Shown here: in pieces, positions 46,875-56,810 of the stretch | Layout of the letters: each line of letters opens with the position of its first letter | How positions within the stretch are numbered: the stretch's first letter is position 1 | Origin: Pararobbsia alpina_A | GTDB taxonomy: Bacteria > Pseudomonadota > Gammaproteobacteria > Burkholderiales > Burkholderiaceae | Assembly: GCF_965118125.1 (NCBI RefSeq) | Contig: NZ_OZ221287.1 | Span: 3,782,001-3,846,000, forward strand | Reading direction: 5' to 3' | Length of the DNA: 64,000 nucleotides | The notes under the pieces: model-generated | Told to the model about the DNA's origin: nothing | Seen by the model: the letters and a program-made list of their open reading frames with translations, nothing else | Databases searched by the model: none | Program-made: the position numbers and the translations under genes

Positions 46875-47438
46875 ATGCGCCTGATCGCTTTGAACAAACC
46901 GTTTGGCACGATCTGCCAGTTCTCGCCTCACGAATCGCGGCCCTCGCTTGCCGCGCACGTCGACGTGCCAGGTGTCTATCCGGCGGGACGGCTCGACGCC
47001 GACAGCGAAGGGCTCCTCCTGCTGACCGACGACGGCGCCTTGCAGACGCGCATCGCCGAACCCCGTCACAAACTTGTCAAACGCTACTGGGCGCAGGTCG
47101 ACGGCGCTGTCAGCGACGACGCGCTGCGCGCGCTCGAACGCGGCGTCGACCTGGGCGACTATGTGACACAACCGTGTCGTGCAAGGCGCATCGATGCGCC
47201 GGATCATCTCTGGGAGCGCATACCGCCTGTGCGTTATCGCGCGCAGATTCCGACGTCGTGGATCGAAGTGCAGATCGCGGAAGGCAAAAACCGCCAGGTG
47301 CGCCGCATGACGGCCGCCGTCGGCTTTCCGACACTGCGGCTCGTGCGGGTATCGATCGGCGCGCTCGACCTGTTCGCGCTCGGACTCGCCCCGGGGCAAT
47401 GGTGCGATGTCGATGTACGCGCGCCCTGGAAGTCCTGA
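46875..47438 (+). CDS. rluE: 23S rRNA pseudouridine synthase, RluE-like
   Basis: This 187-residue RsuA/RluE-type pseudouridine synthase lacks the S4 domain. RluE modifies U2457 of 23S rRNA in E. coli. Catalytic motif: YPAGRLDADSEGLLLLTDDG with the nucleophilic Asp near residue 40. The C-terminal EGKNRQVRRMTAAVGFPTLRLVR matches. The absence of an N-terminal S4 domain and the short length favour RluE over RluB/RsuA. It diverges from icd. Confidence 0.92.
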   Translation: MRLIALNKPFGTICQFSPHESRPSLAAHVDVPGVYPAGRLDADSEGLLLLTDDGALQTRIAEPRHKLVKRYWAQVDGAVSDDALRALERGVDLGDYVTQPCRARRIDAPDHLWERIPPVRYRAQIPTSWIEVQIAEGKNRQVRRMTAAVGFPTLRLVRVSIGALDLFALGLAPGQWCDVDVRAPWKS

Positions 47439-47855
47439 TGCATTATTAGTTGCAAAGGCAATTAATAATCCTCGCAAGCCATCATTACAATTACCCAACA
47501 AATCCCGCAAAACAGCGTAAAAAGCTTTGTCGTAAAGCCCATTGCTTTCACACCCCTTTCAATTCTCCGAAGTTATTCGTCGCACCGCAAAAGATAGCTG
47601 TGTTTCTTCATTGCAAGGCGTCAACCGACTGATTCGATCGCACGTTAATCGCCCGGATGCCGCATTGAAATGCTGTCCGGCATTGGCAGGGGAACCCTGA
47701 TACGCGCAGTACTCAGGATGCTCATGCAAACGCTTCGAAACACGCCGCGAGGTGCGTTAAAGAAGTGTCAACCGAAAGGTGGACGGCGCGTTATTGCTCA
47801 TGACTCCGCTGGGGGGTTGTTGAGCCAAACAAATCGATACTACGTGAGTAAACAC
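47439..47855. other. Intergenic region downstream of rluE
   Basis: About 415 bases before the small secreted-protein gene. It opens with a near-perfect AT-rich hairpin (47442-47469) and later becomes GC-richer. An in-frame extension of the small gene to 47670 is not accepted. No other gene is seen. Confidence 0.5.
47442..47469. repeat. AT-rich 12-bp hairpin just after rluE
   Basis: ATTATTAGTTGC and GCAATTAATAAT pair with one G-U wobble around AAAG. It starts 3 bases after the rluE stop. No T run follows on either strand, so it is not a standard terminator; an mRNA-stabilising hairpin is possible. Confidence 0.55.
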
Positions 47856-48053
47856 ATGAACAAGATGATCGTCGCTCTGGTTGCTGGCCTGTTCGTTACT
47901 GGTGCTGCAGTTGCAAACGAAGCGTCGGCTCCGGTCGCTGCATCGGGCGCTACGACGGCTAAGGCTTCGACGCACAAGCACTCGAAGAAGTCGAAGAAGG
48001 CAGCTAAGGCTTCGGAAGCAGTCGAAGCATCGGCAGCTAGCGCAGCGAAGTAA
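47856..48053 (+). CDS. Small secreted Lys/Ala/Ser-rich protein
   Basis: This 65-residue protein has a signal peptide (MNKMIVALVAGLFVTGAAVA, cleavage after AVANEAS or so). The mature part is low complexity: ASAPVAASGATTAK, then HKHSKKSKKAAKASEA and an Ala-rich end. The composition resembles small periplasmic Lys-rich proteins found in Burkholderiaceae. No enzymatic domain is visible. Function is unknown; binding of nucleic acid or cell-wall polymers is conceivable because of the basic centre. A terminator follows at 48138-48170. The longer frame from 47670 is less likely because it removes the signal peptide from the N-terminus. Confidence 0.7.
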   Translation: MNKMIVALVAGLFVTGAAVANEASAPVAASGATTAKASTHKHSKKSKKAAKASEAVEASAASAAK

Positions 48054-48137
48054 ATTCGCGCGATGCGATAACGTCGGCTTCGCAAGAATCCGATGTGTTG
48101 TGAATAGCATGTTGTATCGCCGTCCACACGGTGTTGA

Positions 48138-48170
48138 AAGGCAGATCGCTGATGGCGCTCTGCCTTTTTC
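48138..48170 (+). terminator. Terminator after the small secreted-protein gene
   Basis: AAGGCAGA and TCTGCCTT pair around a 13-base loop and are followed by TTTTTCTTTTG. It lies about 85 bases after the small gene stop. Confidence 0.8.
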
Positions 48171-48194
48171 TTTTGTTTCGCTGTGTTGACGCGG

Positions 48195-48218
48195 CTTTGT
48201 CTCTTTGTCTCTTTGTCT
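48195..48218 (+). repeat. Three tandem copies of CTTTGTCT
   Basis: Three perfect 8-bp units sit between a possible -35 (TTGACG, 48186-48191) and a possible -10 (TTTAAT, 48219-48224) upstream of the DUF192 gene. The present spacing is 27 bases; loss of one unit would give 19. Confidence 0.8.
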
Positions 48219-48256
48219 TTTAATCGGCTTTGCGTAACATCCGCGGGTACCCTGAA

Positions 48257-48304
48257 CCGGACAGCCGGACAGCCGGATAACCGGAACGCCGGACCGCCGG
48301 AACC
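48257..48304 (+). repeat. Six period-8 units of CCGGANNN
   Basis: Six consecutive 8-bp units begin CCGGA (units: CCGGACAG twice, then CCGGATAA, CCGGAACG, CCGGACCG and CCGGAACC). The array ends 7 bases before the AAGGAG ribosome site of the DUF192 gene, so it lies in its 5' leader. Confidence 0.85.
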
Positions 48305-48324
48305 CCACGAGAAGGAGTCTGTTT

Positions 48325-48843
48325 GTGAGCGCCGCCCTGCTGAAGACACTGAGCCACCGTACCCGCCGCACCGCGTTGCTTGCCGCTACCGCGCTGATGC
48401 TGGCCGGCACCATCGGCAGCCATGCCGCCGCCGCGCAACCGCTCGCCCCCGAGATGCCCGCCAACTTCAAGAAGAAGGGCGAATTCCCGCAGGTCACGCT
48501 GACCGTCAATGGCATCAAGATCGCCGCTGAAGTCGCGGCCACGCAACCCGATCGTGAGCAAGGCCTCATGTTCCGTTCGTCGCTCGGCAAGAACGAAGGC
48601 ATGCTCTTCATCTTCGACGAAATCGCCTATCACTGCTTCTGGATGAAGAACACCGAGATCCCGTTGTCGATCGCCTATATCACCGACAACGGTACGATCA
48701 CCGACATCCAGGAAATGGCCGCGGAGACGGAAGACAATCACTGCCCGACGCAAAGCGGCAAGTACGCGATCGAAATGGCCAAGGGCTGGTTCTCGGCCAA
48801 CGGCATCAAGGCCGGCATGCAGATGCAAGGACTGCCCCGTTAA
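48325..48843 (+). CDS. DUF192 family secreted protein
   Basis: This 172-residue protein starts at a GTG with AAGGAG 7 bases upstream. An N-terminal signal peptide (ALLAATALMLAGTIGSHAAAAQ) is followed by a DUF192 domain. Conserved parts are QPDREQGLMFRSSLGKNEGMLFIFD and CFWMKNTEIPLSIAYI. The domain forms a small beta barrel of unknown activity found in many proteobacteria and archaea. It is probably periplasmic or membrane-anchored. The gene stands alone, with two different 8-bp tandem arrays just upstream, which is unusual for this family. Confidence 0.88.
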   Translation: MSAALLKTLSHRTRRTALLAATALMLAGTIGSHAAAAQPLAPEMPANFKKKGEFPQVTLTVNGIKIAAEVAATQPDREQGLMFRSSLGKNEGMLFIFDEIAYHCFWMKNTEIPLSIAYITDNGTITDIQEMAAETEDNHCPTQSGKYAIEMAKGWFSANGIKAGMQMQGLPR

Positions 48844-49027
48844 ATAAACGGTCGGTCATACGCGAATCTTCGAGGCGCGCTATGCTTGAAAGATTCGCCG
48901 GACATGACGAATCCGAACAGCGGCCGCCCGCGGGTCGCCGAAGCCTTCAGAAACGCTTGAAGACAACGGCAGCACGCAGGCCAGGCGGCCGCACATCCGG
49001 CGACATTCGATCCGAAAGGAGATTTCC

Positions 49028-51133
<2,106 letters not shown>

Positions 51134-51265
51134 GGTCGCAGTCTGACCGCATCGACGATCGGGGGGCATCCACCCTCCCGGTCTCGAACGCAGAGCCGCG
51201 TTGAGCGGCTTCGGCAGGTCCAGCGGATCGAGCCGATGCGCGATGGACCTCCGGACCGACACCAT

Positions 51266-51319
51266 GGCCCGGCGGACCGGCGAATCCCTGATTCGCTCGT
51301 CCGGCCGGGCCTTTTCTTT
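51266..51319 (+). terminator. Terminator downstream of EF-G
   Basis: A long imperfect stem of about 20 bp (starting GGCCCGGC and ending CCGGGCC) closes on a CCCTG loop and is followed by TTTTCTTT. It lies about 130 bases after the EF-G stop. Confidence 0.75.
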
Positions 51320-51360
51320 GGCCATCCCGTTTGGCACCACCTTGTTAGGTACCACACCTA

Positions 51361-51403
51361 ATTGGTGTCACCCGGATTGGTCCCCCCGGATTGGTCCACC
51401 CCG
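51361..51403 (+). repeat. Three degenerate 14-15 bp tandem units
   Basis: Units ATTGGTGTCACCCGG, ATTGGTCCCCCCGG and ATTGGTCCACCCCG follow directly after one another. Function is unknown. They sit in the intergenic region after the EF-G terminator. Confidence 0.6.
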
Positions 51404-51795
51404 TTTGCCGCCACCTCCCTGGCGGCACCCTGCCCGTCCACACACGACTTGCTCGATCCTCCAACGCCGCACGCGTCCGACTAGCAACGGCACCGATTGT
51501 TGCGAACGCCGCACGCGCAGACACTCCATCAAAGACCTGTGCGCCGACATGCCAGCGCGCCCGCCGCAAGCCCGTGAGGCGCGCCGCACCACGATCTCGA
51601 CGGCACGCACCGTCTGTGTGCGCCCGGACACATACGGGACCCGGGGCTCGCGTATTGTTGCCTTGTCTCGCACAGATCATGGGCAAGAGGGCGGCTTTTC
51701 TCATATCATTGCGCGATATTGCTGAGCACGGTCCTTGCTTTTAACCGTGCAAGCTGCTTGCAATCCGCAGCAGGGCAAGAACCGGGAGATATTCA

Positions 51796-53082
51796 ATGGC
51801 TGTGACGTCAGAACGCCCGCACGCGACAACGTCGAGCGACGGCACACAAAAACAGGTCCGCTACGGCGAGCTCACGCTGTATAGCGCATTCCAGCCTGTG
51901 TTCAGTCTGTCCCACATGCGCGCCGCCGGGTACGAAGCGCTGCTGCGCGCACACAACTCGCTCGATGCCTCGGTGTCGCCGCTCGACGTGTTCGGACGCG
52001 CTGCACGACTCGGCGATTTGCTTGAACTCGACCGCCTCGCGCAGTCACTGCATCTGGACAACTTCCGCAATCTGCACTGCGATCGCGAGTGGCTCTTCGT
52101 TCACATTCATCCCGCCGCGCTCGCCGACCAGTGGCAATGCGCGGCACTGCTCTCCGAACTTCGCCGCCTGGGACTGAAGCCGCAACGCATCGTGCTCGAG
52201 GTGTCGGACCGTCAGGCGGCCGACCTTCGCAAGCTCGCCGAGGGCGTTCGCATCTTCCGCCAGTACGGCTTCCTGATTGCGCTCGATGACTTCGGCGCGG
52301 GCCATTCGAATCTCGACCGGATCTGGCAACTCGACCCGGACATCGTCAAGCTCGATCGCAACATCGTCTTCCACGCGAGCCAGCGCGCCCAGGTCGCCCG
52401 CGTGCTGCCGGGTCTCGTTTCGCTGCTCCACGAAGCCGGCAAGCTCGTGCTGATCGAAGGCATCGAAACCGAGCGCGAAGCGCTGCTGGCGATGGAAGCC
52501 GACGCGGATTTCGTACAAGGCAGCTATTTCTCGCGGCCCGCAGCGGCGCCGGTCGACACGCACGCCTCGGGCGTCGTGCTGCAGACGCTGCTCGAGGCGT
52601 ATCGCGAGAAAACCGAACGCACCGAACGCAAACGCCATCTGCGACTCGCGCCGTATATGCGCGCACTCGAAGGCGCGGCGACCAAGCTCTCGTCGGGCGA
52701 GGCGCTCGACCAGGTCTGCTGGAATTTCCTGTCGCTCGAAGATGCGCAGCGTTGCTATCTGCTCGACTCGCGCGGCCGCCAGATTGGCGGCAACGTCATG
52801 TCGCACACGCGTCCGTCGGCGCGCGAGGCAAGGTTCCTTCCGGTGTCCGACGCCCACGGCGCAAGCTGGTTGCGCCGCCCTTACTTCCGCGGTGCGATGA
52901 ACGAGCCGGGCCGCGTGCAAGCAACCCGACCGTATCTGTCCATTACTGAAGCCTCGGTATGTGTGACGCTGTCGATTGCCATTACGATCGGCACGGAACA
53001 ATGCGTGCTCTGCGGCGATATCGACTGGGAGCCGCGTCAGCCGACTGATCTCAACGACGTGCCGACCTCGACGGAAGCCTGA
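51796..53082 (+). CDS. EAL domain protein (YkuI-like)
   Basis: This 428-residue protein has an EAL domain (about residues 22-250) and a C-terminal sensor-like domain (about 285-410) resembling YkuI_C. The EAL motif is YEALLR with E47. The metal or catalytic residues visible are E135 (LEVSD), D164-D165 (DDFGAG), K185 with D187 (VKLDRN), E221 (EGIET) and Q241. The usual Asn of the VN motif is H103 (FVHIHP), so c-di-GMP hydrolysis is uncertain. No membrane helix or GGDEF domain is seen. It is a stand-alone gene; role in c-di-GMP sensing is the best guess. Confidence 0.88.
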   Translation: MAVTSERPHATTSSDGTQKQVRYGELTLYSAFQPVFSLSHMRAAGYEALLRAHNSLDASVSPLDVFGRAARLGDLLELDRLAQSLHLDNFRNLHCDREWLFVHIHPAALADQWQCAALLSELRRLGLKPQRIVLEVSDRQAADLRKLAEGVRIFRQYGFLIALDDFGAGHSNLDRIWQLDPDIVKLDRNIVFHASQRAQVARVLPGLVSLLHEAGKLVLIEGIETEREALLAMEADADFVQGSYFSRPAAAPVDTHASGVVLQTLLEAYREKTERTERKRHLRLAPYMRALEGAATKLSSGEALDQVCWNFLSLEDAQRCYLLDSRGRQIGGNVMSHTRPSAREARFLPVSDAHGASWLRRPYFRGAMNEPGRVQATRPYLSITEASVCVTLSIAITIGTEQCVLCGDIDWEPRQPTDLNDVPTSTEA

Positions 53083-53302
53083 ACACAGGCACCCCGTCTC
53101 GCCCATGAACGGGACGTCCGCAGAACCACGGACATCCCGTTTGAACGCCCCCGGTCTGGTCCGAGCCGCACGCATGCGCCCCGCCCCTTCGATGACCGCC
53201 GGTGCCTCATCCGCGCGCGCTTTGCGCTAACATGGCTCGCGCGCGGGCACGCCGCTCATTCCGGGATGCGGCCCGCGCAGTGAAACCCTCTTCGCCGAGC
53301 CC

Positions 53303-54982
53303 ATGCCCGATCAGCCCGCCCGTCCGATTTCACGCGAACTTCAGGCCCTGCGCGACGCCGCGCTCGATGAATGCCTCAGCGGCCGGATCGATCGGCGCAC
53401 GCTGCTCCGCTATGCGAGCGTCATAGGGCTCTCGGGGATGGGTGCCGCACTTGGACTCACGTCCGCACGCGATGCGCTTGCCGCGTCGGCGACCACGGCT
53501 TCGCCTTCCGGCTCTGCGACACCCGCACGTCCGACCCCGCTGATCCGTGTCGCCGGCCTGACGCCGGCAGGCGCGATCGACCCGCTGACGATCTCCGACC
53601 CGGCTTCTGTACCGCTGCTCAATCAGACGTGCGACTACCTCGTTGTCGACGACGAGCAAGGCAAGCTCGTGCCCTCGCTGGCCACGGCGTGGCATCCGAA
53701 CGCGAAAGGCGATGTCTGGACGTTCACGTTGCGCGACGGCGTCAAGTTCCACGATGGCCAGGTCCTGAACGCGAAGGATGTCGTCGCGACATTCGACCGC
53801 CTGACAGATCCCGCGACCGGTTCCGCGGCCCTGTCGGTGTTCAAGGGCGTCCTGTCGAAGGGCGGGACCCGTGCGGTCGACGCGCGCACCGTCGAATTCC
53901 ATCTGGATGCGCCGAACGGTAACTTTCCCTATTACGTTTCATCGGACAGCTACAACGCCGTGATCCTGCCGGCTTCGTATGCGGGCGACTTCGAGAAGAC
54001 GTTTATCGGCACCGGTCCGTTCAGGCTCGAGCAATACAAGCGGCAACGCGGTGCCACGTTCGTGCGCAACCCGACCTACTGGGGCTCGCCTGCGATTCCC
54101 GATCGCGTGCAGTTCGTGTTCTATGCCGACGCGCCGGCCCAGTTGCTCGCAATGCAAGGACGCCAGGCCGACGTGATGCCGAATATGACCGTGCTCAGCG
54201 GTTTGTCGATGCTCAACAATCCGGCGTTCAAGGTGCTCGCCGTCAAATCGAGTTCGCATCGGCAGATTCATATGCGCTGCGATCAGGGACCGTTCGCCGA
54301 TGCACGTGTACGCGCGGCGCTGGCGCTCACGCTGGACCGCGACGCGATCGCACGCGGCCTGTTCCGTGGCCGCGCGCAGCTCGGCAATGACAGCCCGTTC
54401 GCGCCGGTCTTCGCGTCGACGGATGCCTCTGTGCCCCAGCGTCACGCCGATCTTGCCCGGGCACGGCAACTGCTCAGTGAAGCAGGGGTCGCCAAGGGAT
54501 TCGCGGTGACATTGACGACCGAGCGCTTCGAGGAAATGAGCGACCTCGCCGTGCTCGTGCAGAACGCGGCCAAACAGATCGGCATTCAGGTGACGCTCAA
54601 GGTCGAACCGCAAAGCGCCTATTACGGCGCTGCCGCGTTTGGCAAATCGGACTGGCTCGACTCGACGCTGGGCATCACCGACTATGGACATCGAGGCATA
54701 CCGAACGTGTTTCTGAGTGCGACATTGACGAGCAACGGCCCCTGGAACGCCGCGCATTTCCGCAACGCGGACTACGACCGCTATGTCGGCGAGTATGTCG
54801 GCGCGCTCGATCTGCCTGCGCAGCGCAAGGCCGCCGCGCAGATCCAGAACCTGCTTCTCGCGCAAACACCGGTAGCGATCCCGTATTTCTTCGACGCGTT
54901 GACCGCAACGACAGCCACGGTGAGCGGCGTGCGCTTCAGCGCGATCTCTCAGCTCTATCTTGAACGTGCGTCGATTGGCTGA
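53303..54982 (+). CDS. ABC transporter substrate-binding protein, peptide type, Tat signal
   Basis: This 559-residue periplasmic binding protein belongs to SBP family 5 (peptide/nickel). A twin-arginine signal is visible: RIDRRTLLRYASVIGLSGMG, followed by an Ala-rich cleavage region (ARDALAASA). The typical early motif WHPNAKGDVWTFTLRDGVKFHDG and the later LTLDRDAIARG match family 5. Export in folded form by Tat would be unusual but is known for some family members. It is the first gene of a four-gene operon with permeases DppB-like and DppC-like and a fused ATPase. Ligand is unknown, probably an oligopeptide. Confidence 0.9.
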   Translation: MPDQPARPISRELQALRDAALDECLSGRIDRRTLLRYASVIGLSGMGAALGLTSARDALAASATTASPSGSATPARPTPLIRVAGLTPAGAIDPLTISDPASVPLLNQTCDYLVVDDEQGKLVPSLATAWHPNAKGDVWTFTLRDGVKFHDGQVLNAKDVVATFDRLTDPATGSAALSVFKGVLSKGGTRAVDARTVEFHLDAPNGNFPYYVSSDSYNAVILPASYAGDFEKTFIGTGPFRLEQYKRQRGATFVRNPTYWGSPAIPDRVQFVFYADAPAQLLAMQGRQADVMPNMTVLSGLSMLNNPAFKVLAVKSSSHRQIHMRCDQGPFADARVRAALALTLDRDAIARGLFRGRAQLGNDSPFAPVFASTDASVPQRHADLARARQLLSEAGVAKGFAVTLTTERFEEMSDLAVLVQNAAKQIGIQVTLKVEPQSAYYGAAAFGKSDWLDSTLGITDYGHRGIPNVFLSATLTSNGPWNAAHFRNADYDRYVGEYVGALDLPAQRKAAAQIQNLLLAQTPVAIPYFFDALTATTATVSGVRFSAISQLYLERASIG

Positions 54983-55008
54983 CCGCGGCGCCGCAGACTC
55001 ACGTCACG

Positions 55009-55950
55009 ATGCTTAAACGCATACTGCTCTCGATCGTCACGCTGTGGGTCCTGTCCGTGCTCGTTTTCGCGGCCGGCCAGTGGCTGCCCGGCGATGTCGC
55101 GCGCACGATCCTGGGCCCGCTCGCCGACGCCCAGGCCGTGGCGGCGTTAAATCATTCGCTCGGCACCGATCGTCCGGTCATCGGTCAATACGTTCACTGG
55201 ATCGGCGGTCTCGCACACGGCGATCTCGGCACGTCGCTCGTCTATCGCGCGCCCGTCGCCTCGTTTCTCTGGCCCGCCCTGCTGAACTCGCTCAAGCTTG
55301 CCGGGCTTGCCTTTGTGATCGTCGTGCCGCTGAGCATCATGGCCGGCGTCGTCGCCGCGTTGCGCGCCGATGGCTGGCTCGACCGTCTGATCACGATGAG
55401 CGGCGCCACGCTGGCGGTCGTTCCCGAGTTTGTCTCGGCGATCGTGCTGATCCTCGTATTCTCGGTCTGGCTCGACTGGTTGCCATTGAGCGCGACCGCC
55501 CCGCCGGGGGCCGGCGCACTCGACGCGCTCGGGCATCTGTTCCTGCCCGCGTTACCGCTTGTCTTCGTCTTCTTCGGCTATTTCGCACGCATGACGCGCA
55601 CGGGCATGATCGACGCGCTCGCATCGGACTACACGCGCACCGCCATCCTCAAAGGCCTGCCCTTCCCGGTCGTGCTCTGGCGACATGTGCTGCGCAACGC
55701 GCTGCTGCCGACGATCACCGTCGCGACGACTCAGCTCGGCTACATGATCGGAGGCCTCGTTGTCGTCGAGTCCCTGTTTCACTATCAGGGCATCGGGGGG
55801 CTGGTTTTCGATGCCGCGAAGGGGCACGACTTTCCGTTGCTCGAAGCGGGCGTGCTCGCGATCGGCGCGGTCTATGTGCTCACCAATCTGATGGCCGACC
55901 TGTGCTACCGGCTCATTGATCCGCGGCTGCGCGAGGGGGATACGCAATGA
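55009..55950 (+). CDS. Peptide ABC transporter permease (DppB-like)
   Basis: This is a 313-residue DppB/OppB-type permease. N-terminal RILLSIVTLWVLSVLVFAAG forms the first helix and a periplasmic loop follows. The conserved binding-protein-dependent transport motif is YTRTAILKGLPFPVVLWRHVLRNALLP, the EAA-like loop that contacts the ATPase. About six helices are predicted. It starts 26 bases after the binding-protein stop and overlaps the next permease by four bases, so coupled translation is likely. Confidence 0.92.
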   Translation: MLKRILLSIVTLWVLSVLVFAAGQWLPGDVARTILGPLADAQAVAALNHSLGTDRPVIGQYVHWIGGLAHGDLGTSLVYRAPVASFLWPALLNSLKLAGLAFVIVVPLSIMAGVVAALRADGWLDRLITMSGATLAVVPEFVSAIVLILVFSVWLDWLPLSATAPPGAGALDALGHLFLPALPLVFVFFGYFARMTRTGMIDALASDYTRTAILKGLPFPVVLWRHVLRNALLPTITVATTQLGYMIGGLVVVESLFHYQGIGGLVFDAAKGHDFPLLEAGVLAIGAVYVLTNLMADLCYRLIDPRLREGDTQ

Positions 55951-56810
55951 GTGCCCAAGCGCCTTCTTCTTCGCCTGCATCACCATCGCCTTCAACGACA
56001 TGGCCCGCGCTGCTGCGCTCCGCAAGCTTCCGGATCGGGCTGCTGATCGTCCTGTTCTGGTTGGTCTGCGCGCTGGGCGGCGCGCACGGCTTTGGCCACG
56101 ACCCCTATGCCGCCGACCCGCTCAACGCGCTGCTTCCGCCATCGCACGACCACTGGTTCGGCACCGACGCGCTCGGGCGTGACGTGTTCGCACGCGTGAT
56201 CGCGGGTGCGCGCGACATCCTGCTGATCGCGCCGCTCGCGACGCTGCTTGGCACGGCGCTCGGCACACTGCTCGGGCTTGCCATGGGGTACTGGAGGGGG
56301 TGGCTCGACGACGTGCTCGGCCGCCTCGTCGACGCGACGCTCGCGCTGCCGCTCGTCATCGTCGCCCTGCTTGTGCTGGCCGCCGTCGGCAGCTCGAACT
56401 CCGCCGTCATCGTTGTGATCGGTGTCGTCTTTGCGCCGATCATTTCGCGCACGGTGCGCGCGGCGACGCTCGGTGAAGTCCACCTCGACTACGTCGCGGC
56501 CGCGCGGCTGCGCGGCGAGCATGCGGTATCGATCATGCTCGTCGAAATCCTCCCCAACGTGCTCGGCCCGATCATCGTCGAAGCGACGGTGCGCCTCGGC
56601 TATGCGATCTTCACGGTCGCCACGCTGTCGTTTCTCGGCTTCGGCATCCAGCCGCCGTCGCCCGACTGGGGACTCGCGATCGCGGAAAACTACCCGCTGA
56701 TCGCCGGAGGCGCGTGGTGGACCGTCGTTTTCGACGCGCTCGCGACGGCGTCGCTCGTGGTCGGCGTGAACCTGCTGGCCGATAGCATCCGCGCGGTGGT
56801 CGACGCATGA
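55947..56810 (+). CDS. Peptide ABC transporter permease (DppC-like)
   Basis: This is a 287-residue DppC/OppC-type permease. The motif HWFGTDALGRDVFARVIAGARD is the characteristic pre-helix 2 segment of this family. The EAA-like loop is VRAATLGEVHLDYVAAARLRGEHAVSIMLVEILPNVLGPI. Its start overlaps the preceding permease (ATGA at 55947-55950) and its end overlaps the ATPase (56807-56810). With DppB-like it forms the membrane channel of the importer. Confidence 0.92.
   Translation: MSAQAPSSSPASPSPSTTWPALLRSASFRIGLLIVLFWLVCALGGAHGFGHDPYAADPLNALLPPSHDHWFGTDALGRDVFARVIAGARDILLIAPLATLLGTALGTLLGLAMGYWRGWLDDVLGRLVDATLALPLVIVALLVLAAVGSSNSAVIVVIGVVFAPIISRTVRAATLGEVHLDYVAAARLRGEHAVSIMLVEILPNVLGPIIVEATVRLGYAIFTVATLSFLGFGIQPPSPDWGLAIAENYPLIAGGAWWTVVFDALATASLVVGVNLLADSIRAVVDA

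Larger units (their letters stand above)
51134..51795. other. Intergenic region between EF-G and EAL genes
   Basis: About 660 bases without a gene. The EF-G terminator lies at 51266-51319. A short array of ATTGGT(C/G)YCCCGG-like units spans 51361-51403 and a TTAGGT/ACCTAA hairpin lies at 51345-51361. No convincing gene or RNA is seen in the rest. Confidence 0.55.

Noticed and set aside
47670..47855. N-terminal extension of the small Lys-rich protein
   Set aside because: It would hide the clear signal peptide at 47856; the extension has no conserved features.
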